The notes beneath the pieces were generated by a model, which saw nothing but the letters and a program-made list of their open reading frames with translations, did not search any database and was not told where the DNA came from. DNA of 64,000 nucleotides. Origin: Perilla frutescens. Lineage: Eukaryota > Streptophyta > Magnoliopsida > Lamiales > Lamiaceae. The stretch spans positions 64,195,001-64,259,000 of the forward strand of contig BRKX01000003.1 of the NCBI GenBank assembly GCA_026008535.1, read 5' to 3'. Position numbers and translations under genes: made by a program. Positions within the stretch are counted from its first letter, which is position 1; every line of letters begins with the position of its first letter. Positions 35,922-48,504 of this stretch are shown here, in pieces.

Positions 35922-37668
35922 GTTTCCATTATCATTTCGTGCTATTATTGTAATGGAAAAGGAAACAAATTATTTTTTTAGGCAAAAGAGAAAACAGATG
36001 TTGACGGTGAATGCTTTAGTTCTAAAGTATAGTTGCACCGGAGAATAATTTAAAATATAGATATAGTTGTATCTAAAGTTAACGTAACTGGTAGAAAGTT
36101 TCAAAACATTTTTTTGTATTAAGTTGTGATATATGCTTGGTAATAGAATGACCCGAGGAGGCAATAGTTACTTGCACCGTTCGTGTCAAATTAAGACTGC
36201 CATGGGCTAGACTCTTGGAAATTTGTTAGATAGTATTATAAGTCATGCATATGTCAAATTTAGATGTTCTTTAATTTGTACTTTGACAAGAAAACAGAGG
36301 TTCTTTGATGGTGGAAAGTAAGAATATATTTTCTCAGCGGGTGAAATAATTATTATTGTTATGAAATTAATAATTGTTGATTTATTCCGGATTTTGTTTT
36401 CCTTAATTAATTAAGATAAAAAATATTTGCAATATAATCAGATTTCTCAACCGTGTGAAATCTTATGGCATGCCTGAGATTATTTATTTTTTCCATATAT
36501 ATGTTTTAATTTAAAGGATATAACTGGAATACACTGTCTTTTGATGTAAGATTATTGATTTATTAATGCAGATTAGTTATCTAAGTCGATAAACGCCTCA
36601 TCAAATTAATTCCATGCGATTCTTAACTCTTTAATTTACTTAACAAATAAGCGATCCTTCACTTAATTATATATAGTGAATTTCCCTTGTTCGTTTGATA
36701 AACAAGGAGTGGAGTGGACTACTTCAAATTAATCATTTATGACATTTTTTTAGCCACAAATATAATTTATATTTTCCAGAGCAGTTTATTTAGTTTTTCT
36801 CTTTTTTATCTGCCACTAGAATCTTATATTCGTATGATAAGCCATAGGTGCATTTTAAACCACCTAGTTTTACTTTATTTAGTTTTTACTTCTTTTGTGC
36901 TAGTTTATTTAGTTTTACTTTTTCTGTGTTGTAATTATTTATAAGCCCCATAGAAAGGCACAAATTAAACCACATTAGGTTATTTGATGAGAACAGAGGT
37001 TCTAAACAAGTTTTGATTATATGATCTTCCGATGCCCTCTTTTACTTATAACCCTACTCCTTAAATAATGAAAAGAATTAGGGCTTTAGAAACAAAAGCC
37101 CAGCTCAGATATATTCTATAGCTTAAGTACTCTGTAGAGCATCTGGGGTGCATTTAGATAAGCTAAATCCGTGAAGAAATTTGAGAATTGACAGGCTTTG
37201 GTAAGTTTTTTTCTTTCTTATTTGACTGGTAATTGAACTGTTGGGTGTTCTATTGTTAATAGTTATGCTCTATATGAAGAAATTGGGTAATTTTGGATGC
37301 TTTGTATATGCCTGAGGTTCTCGTTGTTGTTTAGACTTCAATCATGATACATTGGTATTCTAATTGTGACATTTTAATTTCTTAGAATAATTTTGTTACA
37401 TGCTTTGTTTTGATTCAATCCTATCTAATTTGATGTATCAACATTGTATGCATTTAGATATGTTGATTACTTTGATTTGCTTTTGGGCAATATTAAATCA
37501 TATAATTTGGAAAAGACTTAATTTTTCTTATTTCATATGTTATGTTAAGGGTTTGGGCTTTAACTTAGCATTCTTATTCACTGCGAGAAATGATTGAAAG
37601 TAGATCCTTCTGAATTAATTTGTCTATAAAGATAAACCTAATTTGTTCACTAAACAGGTTGTTGTACC

Positions 37669-40436
37669 ATGGATCGTAGTTGGATAGTGAATGTGAATCG
37701 AGTGTCTCAAGAGTATATAGATGGAGTGAATGATTTTTTAAACTTTTCCAGTAACTTTATGATAACATCTCAATCATCCAAAATTCGATGTCCTTGTCGG
37801 AAGTGTGGAAATTTATATAAATATGATTTAGACAATGTTCGAGCACATCTCTTCACATCAGGGTTTGATAAATTATACAAAGTGTGGACTTTTCATGGAG
37901 AAGAAAGAACAACTTCTGTTATAATGGATCCTATGGAAGCAACTGAAACTGTTAGTAACTCTGAAGAAAATGACACTTTCTTTGATATGCTAAATGACAT
38001 AAGAGATGCTGAAAATATTAGTGGTAGTGCAGTCGGACAAGAAGAAAGTGATGAGAACATTACTACAGAAGGGTTAAGAGAGAATTATACGCCAATGTTT
38101 GAAGAAGCACAAAAAGAATTGTATTATGGATGTACCAAGTTTTCTGCATTTAGTTTCTTAGTGAAATTGATGCATGTTAAGGTGTTGAATGGTTGGAGCA
38201 ATAAGTCATTCGATATGTTACTTGAACTATTGTGTGAAGTATTTCCAAAACCGAATGAAATTCCCATTTCTCATTATGAAGCTAAGAAAAGGTTAGGAGA
38301 ATTAGGTTTGGGATATGAATCAATACATGCCTGTAAAAATGACTGCATTTTGTTTTGGGATATACATGAGAGTAAGGATGCTTGTCCAGTGTGTAAAGAA
38401 TCTCGTTTCAAATATGAAGAGGCAAAGAAGAAAAAAGTCCCACAAAAAGTGCTTCGATATTTTCCATTAAAGTCAAGACTCAAGCGATTGTTCCTGTCAA
38501 AGCATACAGCTACAGAAATGAGATGGCACAAGGAGAAAAGGGTTCAAATAGATGGAGCTTTAAGACATCCAGCAGATGGTGAATCATGGAAGGAATTTGA
38601 AAAATTATACACGACATTTGCTGATGATCCTAGAAATGTTCGATTAGGATTAGCTACTGATGGTTTTAACCCATTTGGAAGCATGTCGAATGCATACAGT
38701 ATGTGGCCAGTTTTACTAGTACCGTATAATTTGCCCCCATGGAAAATGATGAAATCATCTTTTATGATCATGTCTCTTCTAGTCCCTGGTCCTAAGGCAC
38801 CTGGAAAAGAGATAGATGTATACCTACGTCCTTTGATCAATGAATTAAAGAGTTTATGGGATGAAGGGGTAGAAACTTATGACGCTTCTATGGGAAAAGT
38901 TTTTCAGTTACATGCTGCCATAATGTGGACAATTCATGATTTTCCAGCATATGGAACAATATCTGAGTAGAGTACTAAAAGTTATAAAGCATGTCCCGTA
39001 TGTCTTGACGATACTATATCAAATCCTTTACGTAGTAAAATTTGTTACGCATGCCACCGTCGATTTTTACCCAATAAACACCCATGGAGAAAAAATAGAA
39101 GCTTTAATGGGAAGTTTTACTGGTTATGAAATCATTGCTCAGTTAGATTTGTTACCCGAAATGATAATGGGTAAACATGTTATAGGGCCTGGAAAACGTA
39201 AACGGTTAGCTTGCAATTCAAATTGGGTTAAGAAATCAATATTCTTTGAGCTACCGTATTGGAAAGATTTGAAATTGAGACATAATTTAGATGTTATGCA
39301 TATTGAGAGAAATATTTGTGATGCTTTGGTTGGGACGTTGTTGAATATAGATGGCAAGTCAAAGGACACAGTCAAGGCTCGATTAGACATGGAAGATATG
39401 GGTATACGGAGTGAATTGCATATAAAGATAATTGATGACAAAGCTATTAAACCACATGCAAGTTATACATTAACTTTGGAAGAGCGACGTGAATTTTATC
39501 GTTTTCTTAAATCAGTGAAGTTGCCAGATGGTTATGGATCAAATATCTCAAGAAAAGTGAGTGTGGATGATGGGAGATTACATGGGTTGAAAACACACGA
39601 TTGTCATATTCTTATGCAAAGGTTACTTCCAGTTGCCATTATGAAGTTTTTACCAAAGGACATGTGCAGTACACTGATTGAGTTATGTGACTTTTTCAAG
39701 AAACTTACGTCAAAAACTCTTTATACTTCAGATGTGGTGAAAATGGAGGAGGATATAATATTTATTTTGTGCAAAATGGAAAGAATATTTCCTCCTGCAT
39801 TTTTTGACGTCATGGTTCACTTAGCTGTACATTTGCCACGTGAGGTCTTGTTAGCTGGACCCGTCTCATCACGATGGATGTACCCATTTGAACGTTATTT
39901 AGGTACATTAAAGAAGTATGTACGGAATAAGGCAAAACCGGAAGGTTCTATTGCTGAGGGGTATATTATAAATGAAGCATTGACTTTCTCGTCTTTGTAT
40001 TTAAAGGACATGGAAACAAGATTTACTAGGCCAGAACGGAATAAAGATGTTAGTGAGCCTTCTTCATGCGAGTTAAGTATTTTCTCACAACAAGTAAGAG
40101 TGTTTGGAGGCCAACGAAATCACAAGTTACCTTATGCCTTAAGACAGAAAGCACATTGGTATATTCTCAATAATTGTAAAGAAGTTGAAGTCTACAAAAA
40201 GTACGTATCTATAGATCTATTTGTTTTTGCTTTGTAATTTTAATTGCGTGTTGTAATTACTCTGTATCTTAGTTGTTTTTTTTTTGTGCAGTGAACATCT
40301 ACATATCCTCTCAACAAAAGTCTCTTCAAATCTCATTTTTCAGCATCATGAACTAGAGTTTCCACAATGGTTCAGAGAAAAAATGGTTAGATTAAGAGCA
40401 TTAAATCATAAAGATATGCTGTATAGATATGTGTAG
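37669..40436 (+). pseudogene. CACTA transposase, TNP2 type (broken by a stop and a frameshift)
   Basis: The N-terminal transposase-associated domain has SWIVNVNRVSQEYIDGVNDF and the zinc-binding IRCPCRKCGN. The central Transposase_21 region runs from WSNKSFDMLLELLCEVFP through CPVCKESRF, RHPADGESWK, LATDGFNPFG and VYLRPLINELKSLWDEG. After 38967 the frame meets a TAG where the family usually has Trp, then continues with the zinc-knuckle-like KACPVCLDD and ICYACHRRFLP. A one-base shift near 39100-39125 moves to the second frame (KKSIFFELPYWKDL, LDVMHIERNICD, then a DUF4218 region with CKMERIFPPAFFDVMVHLAVHLP). That frame splices at 40200/40292 (phase 2) and ends at TAG 40434-40436. Two lesions suggest recent loss of activity. 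Confidence 0.88.
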
Positions 40437-40709
40437 TCTGATCTAATATGGAATTATTTCACATTTTATTCTCTGCAGTTGCTGTATAGAGAGAGAATTC
40501 TGCTTGACTTTTGTGAACTCTTCATTGGAACAGTGAGAACTTGACTTTACCTAATATGGCCATGATTGTTTAACATGTGTTATTTTCTGTTGCATGTGCG
40601 TATTATTTTTTAATCTATACATAATTTATTATGAAGGTCTGTTTGAAATTTGACTGGTCATGAATATTATTTTAACATTCTGAAATCATTTGTCTATTGT
40701 ATACAGCAA

Positions 40710-42372
40710 ATGCCTCCTAAAAGGGTTCAGGATTTGCCTGGTCTGAGCTTCGGTGACGGGAATCATTCTACTTCAGATGTTGATAGTTCATGTAATAATG
40801 CGCTAATTTTTTTAATAGTTATTTTTATTTTCATTAATTAACTTTGATATGATAATTTATTAAGATGATTTCTAGGTGGTTGATTCGAGTAAAAATTAAT
40901 TTGAGATTGATTATATTTTTATTTAATTGTTCTCTGCCTCGTTGCTTATGTTGATGGTAACGGTTTCATTATTTCTTAAATGGTGAGTCATGGTTATTAT
41001 TGCAGTATGTATTAGGTCAAAGCGAAGGGATACAAGAGCTACACATAGTGATATGCTTCGAAATTTAATAGAGCGACAAGGAAAGATCCTTGTTACATTT
41101 CGCAAAGTTGATGGTCATCCTAGTGGACAGTATGCAGCAGCCTTCATGACAGAGTTAGGTATCGCTGTAAAAAAAATTTGCGCCTCTGCAAGTTCCTAAA
41201 TGGAAGGAAATAACAGACGAGCAAAAGATGCCCATATTTGACAAATTAGAGGTTAGTAATGTAATATATAAATAATATTTTATATATTATGCTCACACTC
41301 TCAATAGTAATAAGAAAAGCAAATGTCTGACAGAGCTCATTTATCGTGGACTTCAGCAAAGGTCCAAATTCTATTAGAAAAGAGACTGATAAGCTAATGA
41401 ATGCTCGTTATCGAGACAACAGATGCAAAATGCACGATCATTACCTAGCTCTTGTGCATCTACCGTGGGAGAGGCGGTTAATGGATGTGCCTTTTGACTA
41501 CTGTGATACTGTGAAGGATTGGGAATTCATGTGCACATTGTTTGAGTCGGAGGCTTTTAAGGTGAATTTAACTAACCCTCAAAAATGATTTTCATGATTT
41601 ATATACATGTCCTGTTGTTGTAAAAGCTCTTGTATTTGCAAGCGTGGAATTAACAGACTCTATTATGCAGCGCCGTTCAAAAGCTAATAAAGAAAATCGT
41701 TCTAAGTTGCTTAACAACCATCGTGGAGGCTCAAAGTCATTCATTCGACATAGTTATGTAAGTGTCAACTATCCATGTTAAATAGTACATATTAGTAATT
41801 CAACTTCTAACTATAAACTTATATTGCTCTCTAAGGATGGAACTAAACGGAAAGACCGTATTACTGTTTATGGATACACACACTTTAGCTTGAAGAATGG
41901 TTGGATAGGGAGTACCAAGGCTATCTATGTAAGCACCGTTTATTTCAACTTAAGTTCCAACATTAAATTGTATAATTTATATATTTATTTATTTTAGGAA
42001 CATATGGTACAACTACGAGATGACTACAAAGATAAGCAGATGGAGACGGGTGGTAGTAAACCTTTGACTGATTTAGAGATTTCTGCTATAGTTTGTGATG
42101 AAGTCCTAAGAATGCGACCTGGATATATACGTGGAATGGGAAATGGGCCGAAACCTGCTACATGGATGTTTTATGATGCTTCATCGAATCAACCTACAAA
42201 TGAAGAACTTAAGAATGAGTTGCAAGCTACACAAGATGAATTAAAGTATGTTCGAGCCGAACAAGAGATGATGAAGGAAGCTTTTGAAAAGATATTTCCA
42301 TGTGCACTTCAATCAATGTTCCGACATTCATCCTCTATAGCTCCATCACCTTCTCCACCTACTGCAATTTAG
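40710..42372 (+). pseudogene. TNP1-like second gene of the CACTA element (Transposase_24-type)
   Basis: Six exons can be built: 40710-40791, 41006-41251, 41334-41561, 41671-41757, 41836-41928 and 41998-42372, all GT-AG. They encode MPPKRVQDLPGL..., IERQGKILVTFRKVDGHPSG, WKEITDEQKMPIFDKLE, RKETDKLMNARYRDNRCKM, NRSKLLNNHRGGSKSF and EISAIVCDEVLRMRPGYIRG, and end in a Glu-rich coiled coil (NEELKNELQATQDELKYV). This matches the plant En/Spm second protein (DNA-binding/accessory transposase). A one-base change in an A run near 41168-41176 breaks exon 2; otherwise frames are open. Confidence 0.8.
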
Positions 42373-43588
42373 TTTATGGTTGTTAAGGTATTTGAATAAT
42401 TGCGTTAATTAGTTTGATTATACACTCACATAACGATAATTTTTAAAATCATTTATTGATTTTAGTTTTTTTATTTTGGTCTTACTACAGAACAAGACCA
42501 ACATCAAGCTTTTTAGTTATGTAGCTTCAGAGTTTCAAAATACCTGCTTATTGGTAAGTTTGATAATCGTGGCATTTTTTTTTGCACAAATTCCCTATTA
42601 CTTTGTTGATCATATCATAATAACCTCCTAAATATATATATATTTTTGCTCTAAATGTGGTAGTCATTATCTAATGATGCAACATACTGTAGTTAGATGT
42701 TAATAACAATTTTTTAGAGCTGTTTTCAAATGGAATGAGTCTTGTTATAGTTGAGAATTATTGGAGAACCTATTTAGCTAGCAGTCCTAATAGAATTTGT
42801 TAGATCCTTTTATGGTCGATTTATTTTGAATATTTATGTCATCAGTTCTATTATATCTCTGCTGTATAAGGTTTTCAATATTTTCTTGTTATGATCTGAT
42901 GTTATATTTCACTGTGGAGTCATTTTAGTTTCAAAATTTAGGTAGGTTGAAGTTAATGGCTGGTTTCATATCTTTCAGGTGTGGATTCTACTCTGCTAAG
43001 GCACTGGAAAACTCTTGCAATATGACTAATATCATAATTTCTTGTCATTTTATATGTGTAATGACACATTGATTTCATAAAAGCTTCAGCTATGTTAACT
43101 CTGGATTGATGTAGACTATACCTATATTTGCATGCATATATAGAATATGAAATTTAAAAGTTAAAATATATGATGAATTTAATACTTCAGCTTTGTGTAT
43201 TCTATTATTTTTATTATTCTTATTAGTTTTTGTTATTCATGGATGGGGAACTAAAATATTATAAATAACAAAAATGTCAGTGCAGTAATTGAGTCAAACA
43301 TGGCGGCTGTGAACTCATATTTGGAGATAAAGTTTATTGCAAATTAACGGCGATTAAATTTATTGCTAACTCTCATAAATGGCGACAAAGTTTATTGTAA
43401 GTTGGCGGCGATTAAATTTGCTGCTCGGTTTGCGGCAATTAAATTTGTTACTAACATACATTTACGACAGCTCTATGGCGGCGGGAGGAGCGGCAATTTC
43501 TTTCACCGTTAAACTAAATTTGCGGCGATCTTCTTGGTGTTGCCGACGATATTTTTCGCAGCTATTCTACAAATATGTTGTAGTGTAT

Positions 43589-44432
43589 GTTGAATTGGAC
43601 GTTTCGAGTTCGAGAGAATGTCACAAGTCCCACGTTACATTGTCATGCACAATTCGTCCTAAGCTCAGATTGGCTAGGATCGCTGAGGAATGCCGAGGAG
43701 TGCGACTGTGGCTCACGGGAACGCATGCAAACGTACTCTGATGGTAAAGATGGACAATAAGTTGGACGCCTTATTGAGTTGCGTCAGAGGGCATTGAAGC
43801 ACAAGGCGGAGGGAACGTTGGTTGGGTACTGATGCCGCTCCACTAATGAGCCGATGACAAGACGAAATCAATAATTGTCCGAAAAACCACCGTTGAGGGC
43901 AAATGTGGGCATGTGTCGGAGAAAGAAGGTCTACCGTCCCGTGACTCGTCCAATCCAAAAAAAAAAAATATTACAAGAATTTTCGTGCAAATATGAAAAA
44001 TTACCATCCTCAAGTGCAAAAGAATTTTTTTTTTTTATAATAAATGATTATATCCAAATCGTTTTGAATTACATAGGATTCTATTATATCCAAAAAGTAA
44101 ATAAATAAATCGTTGTCAATATTGAATCTGATGCCAACGGGAAAAACTTGATGGTTGAATAGGATTCTATTTACCACGTTTCAACGGATTCGTCCATACA
44201 ATTTTAGGATATATTTCGAAACTTATACGTATAGATCTTGTGCATATAAGATTTTGCAACGAAATATAGTGCCAAATATAATTGATCTTCAAAATTCAGT
44301 TGGTTCCTTGGAGCAATTTCTAAGATTTTGAAGTCATTAAACTTTTATAAATATGCCTAATTTTAAAGGGGATTTTTCCCGATAATTTCTAAAATCCAAG
44401 TTATAGATGTGAGATGATTGGTGAAATATAGT
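43589..44432. other. Unexplained GC-richer stretch then AT-rich DNA
   Basis: 43590-43960 is clearly less AT-rich than its surroundings (for example GCTGAGGAATGCCGAGGAGTGCGACTG), yet no frame encodes a recognisable protein and the longest ORFs are about 80-120 codons, one of them overlapping the CACTA end. It could be eroded gene or retroelement sequence. The rest is AT-rich. Confidence 0.35.
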
Positions 44433-44433
44433 A

Positions 44434-45063
44434 CTACCTCCGTTTCATAATGTTTGTTGTTTTGTTTTTTTTTTATCTGGAATTAAGAATTAATTTCGTG
44501 GACAAATATACTCATCCCTTATACTACCTCCGTTTCATAATGTTTGTTGTTTAAGGTTTTTTTTTTAGTTTCAAAATGTTTGTTGTTTTATATAATTTGA
44601 CATCCTCTTTCCCAATTTTAACCCTCTCAAATCCTACAAGATTTTTTAATTTTAACTTACCTATAATATATGAAGAGAGAAAAATATATGGGGAGAGAAA
44701 ATATTGTTATTTTTTAGGAAAATATAGATGAATTAGATTTTATGGCATATATAAGGGATGAGTATATTTGTCCACAAAATTAATTCTTAATTCCAGATAA
44801 AAAAAACAAAACAACAAACATTATGAAACGGAGGTAGTATATGCCATAAAATCTAATTCATCTATATTTTCCTAAAAAATAACAATATTTTCTCTCTCCA
44901 TATATTTTTCTCTCTTCATATATTATAGGTAAGTTAGAATCAAAAAATCTTATAGGATTTGAGAGGGTTAAAATTGGGAAAGAGGATGTCAAATTATATA
45001 AAACAACAAACATTTTGAAATTAAAAAAAAACTTAAACAACAAACATTATGAAACGGAGGCAG
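44434..45063 (-). mobile_element. Stowaway-type MITE (outer copy), interrupted by a second copy
   Basis: The ends CTACCTCCGTTTCATAATGTTTG and its inverse (CAAACATTATGAAACGGAGGCAG) are flanked by TA (44432-44433 and 45064-45065). Removing the inner insertion and one duplicated TA leaves 314 bp. Compared with the inner copy it lies in the opposite orientation. Stowaway MITEs (Tc1/mariner) duplicate TA on insertion. Confidence 0.85.
44524..44837 (+). mobile_element. Stowaway-type MITE (inner copy), 314 bp
   Basis: It is bounded by CTACCTCCGTTTCATAATG and CATTATGAAACGGAGGTAG, with TA duplicated on both sides (44522-44523 and 44838-44839), inserted into the outer copy between CATCCCTTA and TATGCCATAAAAT. 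A third copy is at 50986-51301. Confidence 0.88.
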
Positions 45064-45065
45064 TA

Positions 45066-46358
45066 TATATTAGTATTTCTCGTGTGCGGTGATAAATAAT
45101 AATTATTTTTTTTAGATTTATAATATTCTGCTTATTTTTTTAATTCTATATGTTATATTCAATTTTTAAAAATTAATAAAATGATGCTCACATACACTAA
45201 TTAATTAGATAAAAATATTAATTTTTTATAGTTACGACAAATAAAAAAAAATTGCGAACTAAATGAAAATCTATGTTCGAAAGATCGAATTGGAATATTT
45301 CAAACGACATAATTTTATATATAGAAATGTATAATTATCCACAATTAAAGAACATTTGATTTATTTAATTTGAATATATGAAAAATATAAAAATATAATT
45401 ATTTAATTATTTTAAATATTCAAATTGACATAGAAAAATAATAAATTATTTAAAATTATGTTATATTATTATTATTATTATAGTGCAACACAAATGAAAA
45501 TTATTATTTTGAGGCGACAAATGTAGAATACTTCAAATCCTCCGAATAAAAAAAATAATAAATAAGATTGCAAAAATTTATTAAAATACAAACGGTTGTA
45601 ATCTAAACTGACGTGAAAAAGGCAAAAAAAAAATCATAAAATTTACAACAGTAAATGTCACTACTGTTGTCTATTAACTTAAAATTATTGTTTATTATAT
45701 AAAAACTGTTGTCTAAATATAATTGTTAAATCGTGTGATAGACAATGATTTATACCAGAATCATTGTCTATCACACGATTTTACCTTAATATCTCTATAG
45801 ATAGATAGATAGATAGATAGATGTGCTATGTCACATATAATATTTTGCAATAACTTCTATGATCGAATTAAGCCAAGTAGCCAACAGAATTTGTTTCCCC
45901 TCTCACTAGAGAAGTTTATGAAACTTGTGAAATGGAATTTTGAATATATATACCCACACATATGCCCCGATTCGTGATTGACAATTTGACTGCATGAATG
46001 ATCTCTTTTAAACTGATGAATCTGGTTCAAAAATTAAAAATATAGTGAAAAAATTAAAATCATAAATTTAATAATCTAACACGGTTTGAAATATATATGA
46101 AATGTGGAATAATGCGGATGGGACAAGATCCTTTATTCTAACTTGATATTACATGTCGTGTTCCAACCAATAAGTAGATCATGTATATCATGTGTATATA
46201 ATTTTTTTATTGGAGAATTATTTAATTTTTAAAATGGACATGTCATACATCCAATTGTTGGAATACGAGATAGAATACCTAATTAGAAATTTAGAATATA
46301 GGATCCCGTCTTGAGAATATTGGATCACATCTGCTTTTGAACACATACTATAGCACAC
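45066..46358. other. AT-rich intergenic DNA with hairpin module and (GATA)n
   Basis: Contains a 23-bp perfect hairpin at 45728-45781 and, just before it, ACAACAGTA...TACTGTTGT (about 45645-45690). Both look like CACTA subterminal modules, but no element ends were found. A (GATA)n microsatellite lies at about 45797-45822. The right end is the promoter side of the EF-hand gene. Confidence 0.45.
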
Positions 46359-46365
46359 TATAAAT
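46359..46365 (+). promoter_or_regulatory. TATA box of the EF-hand gene
   Basis: TATAAAT lies 81 bp upstream of the chosen start codon. It would place transcription start near 46390, after the upstream in-frame ATG at 46377, which helps decide the start at 46446. Confidence 0.55.
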
Positions 46366-46445
46366 TAAGAGCCTCGTTGAGTACTTTCTCCCCAATATTC
46401 CCCTCAACAACGAAAATCCACACACACACTCACAGATCGTCGGTG

Positions 46446-46727
46446 ATGCACTTCCGCGGTGGCAGCCCTGCTGAGAATAAGAGCTCTCTCGGAGATATCG
46501 ACGAGAACTGGTTGATGAAATACGATAAGAATAAGGATGGGGGGATAAGTGAGAAGGAGCTTCGGATGGCCATCCGGGAGAAAGGAGGGTGGTGGCCGCT
46601 GTTGTTTTCCCACTGGTACGCCGCCCGCTGCATGGCGGCGGCCGACAAAAACCGCGACGGCGTCATCCGTGGGGATGAACTGAATTCCCTTATTGAATTT
46701 GCAAAGAAGCAACTGAGCAACGCCTAG
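46446..46727 (+). CDS. Small two-EF-hand calcium-binding protein, 93 aa
   Basis: An intronless ORF encoding two canonical EF-hand loops: residues 27-38 (DKNKDGGISEKE) and 67-78 (DKNRDGVIRGDE). In both, positions 1, 3, 5 and 12 carry Asp, Asn, Asp and Glu and position 6 is Gly, so calcium binding is expected. Between them is a hydrophobic, Trp-rich link (GGWWPLLFSHWYAARCM), unusual for a plain calmodulin-like protein and possibly a partner-binding or membrane-facing surface. There is no signal peptide. An in-frame ATG at 46377 would add 23 residues but lies next to the TATA box. Calmodulin-like or polcalcin-like is the best family label; the cellular role is unknown. Confidence 0.8.
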   Translation: MHFRGGSPAENKSSLGDIDENWLMKYDKNKDGGISEKELRMAIREKGGWWPLLFSHWYAARCMAAADKNRDGVIRGDELNSLIEFAKKQLSNA

Positions 46728-47056
46728 CTAGTTTGCTATACGTGTATTAACTTAGATGGAGTTTCTGTTATGAATATATATGTTTATATCTCATCTTTTT
46801 AATATTTCTGTGTGTTTGGATAAAATCTTTTCGGTTTGAATTCTTCTTCACGTTCATGTTGTGCAGCTCGTGGTTCGATCTACCAATATTTGTTGTGTGT
46901 ATGTGTCTATGTGTATCGTAATCCAATGCGCGCATATATATTTATATAGGGGCGGGTTTAAGTAGGAAATAATTCTCATGTAGGAACATAAGAACCAATT
47001 AAATTTAAGTATTTTGATGACATATATAGATCGAGGATAAAAAAGTGGCAGCATAT

Positions 47057-47432
47057 ATTTCCTATTACATTGTTTTACATTCCATGTTACATTTTTAAAT
47101 TATGTGTTTTTATATATTTTATTTTTCTTCAATTATATTTTTTTTATGATTTAGTTTAATTTTAAGATTGTTTTTTAGGGTTACCCCACCCAATTAAGGT
47201 TTATAATTATTGTTTAGTATTTAATTTTTAATTTTCTATTAATAATTCATTATTATGGTTGATTAATTCAAAACTTAATTTTTTAACTTTTTTTAATTCA
47301 TTTTTTATTGCTAAATGTTGACTATGATTATTTATATTAGAATTGATTTTTATTTTATAATAAATATTACTAAAAATAATAAATTTTATATTGAAACACG
47401 AAGTGAAACACATAGAAGTGTAATAGGAAATT
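47057..47432. mobile_element. MITE with ATTTCCTATTACA ends, copy 1
   Basis: It starts ATTTCCTATTACATTG and ends AGTGTAATAGGAAAT, giving inverted ends of about 13 bp. The roughly 375-bp body matches 61461-61839 along its length (for example TTTAGTTTAATTTTAAGATTGTTTTC/T, GAAACACGAAGTGAAACACATA). No coding capacity; target duplication not clear. Confidence 0.7.
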
Positions 47433-48504
47433 TGAATCCAAGGAATTCAAAAAATGAGAGGTATTTCAAGATTTTTTTTAAAAAAGTGATGTCATCATCA
47501 TTTAAAAAATTCTTAAAAACTTTAAATAATCATAACTCAATTTACCAAGAAAATACAAATTAAAGATTTTTCCAAACTCTAGCATTTAATATACATATTG
47601 CATATGTTTGTTTGAGCAAAATTTGAAGAAAAATACAAAAAAATATTTTTCATGTATATACTACCCGTAACTCTCAGACATTGCTCATATCTTGTATTTA
47701 TGTTGTTAGTATGAAATTTTTTATACCTAACTTTGAACGACAAGTTGCTTTCATGGGAAATTGTTAAAGTATGAGTTATGTATAGTTGAAAATCTAGTCG
47801 AGTCTATTTTTCAAAAAAAAAATAATAATTTTAAAACATTATTAAGCGTTAATAGTTATGGCTGTTGAATTGAAGATTATCGATTCATTGCGAAAACTGT
47901 GAAAAAAATGGGGGTCAAATCAAACAAACATTACTTATAAGTTATATTACCAAATCATTATATATATATATTCACATATTAGCAACATGTTTCCAACATA
48001 TTATCAAATTATTATTGACATATTAATAATATATATATATATATATACACATATTCCTAACATATTAGCGGTATGTTGTATGAATGATGTTAGACGTATT
48101 ACACAATATTATTTTAAATGTGATCAAAGGTTATATGTGTGGTGTTTAATACGTGTCAATTAAGCATTATGATATTGTCAAGTTAGTCATATATATATAT
48201 ATATATATATCATGTTAGCTTATCAATACAACGTCTGAAAAGACAACGATTTTAAAGCGTTGTCTATTCAATTCTGAGAATTGTGCCAAAAATCCAAAAA
48301 ACTTAATATAATTTATAAATTACGAAATAACCCCACCTTCATTAAGTTCACAAATATTACAAGTTTGCCACCTTACAAATATTACAAATTTATCACCTTA
48401 CTTTGACTAAAATATTGACTAAATTATATTGTGGCCATTAAATCTAATCAACTATAAGATTCGCATTGATTCCTAGCTAGATCCCCCCCCACACACACAC
48501 ACAG
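47433..48504. other. AT-rich intergenic DNA with repeat scraps
   Basis: A short piece near 47485-47560 (TGTCATCATCATTTAAAAAATTCTTAAAAACTTTAAA) resembles the left module of the TTAGCAT family. GACAACGATTTTAAAGCGTTGTCTA at about 48241 is an inverted motif known from CACTA subterminal regions. (AT)n tracts lie near 48030 and 48189-48212. Confidence 0.4.

Larger units (their letters stand above)
35350..43585 (+). mobile_element. CACTA (En/Spm) transposon, 8.2 kb, with 3-bp TSD
   Basis: The left end reads CACTACAAGAAAC and the right end, in reverse, CACTACAACATA. TAT at 35347-35349 and 43586-43588 is the 3-bp target duplication expected for CACTA elements. Subterminal repeats of the GGCG(A/C)(A/T)TAAATTT type are clustered at 43340-43520, with a weaker set near 35390. 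Inside are a TNP2-type transposase gene and a TNP1-like gene in the usual order. A 96-bp tandem duplication sits in the leader. Confidence 0.9.
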
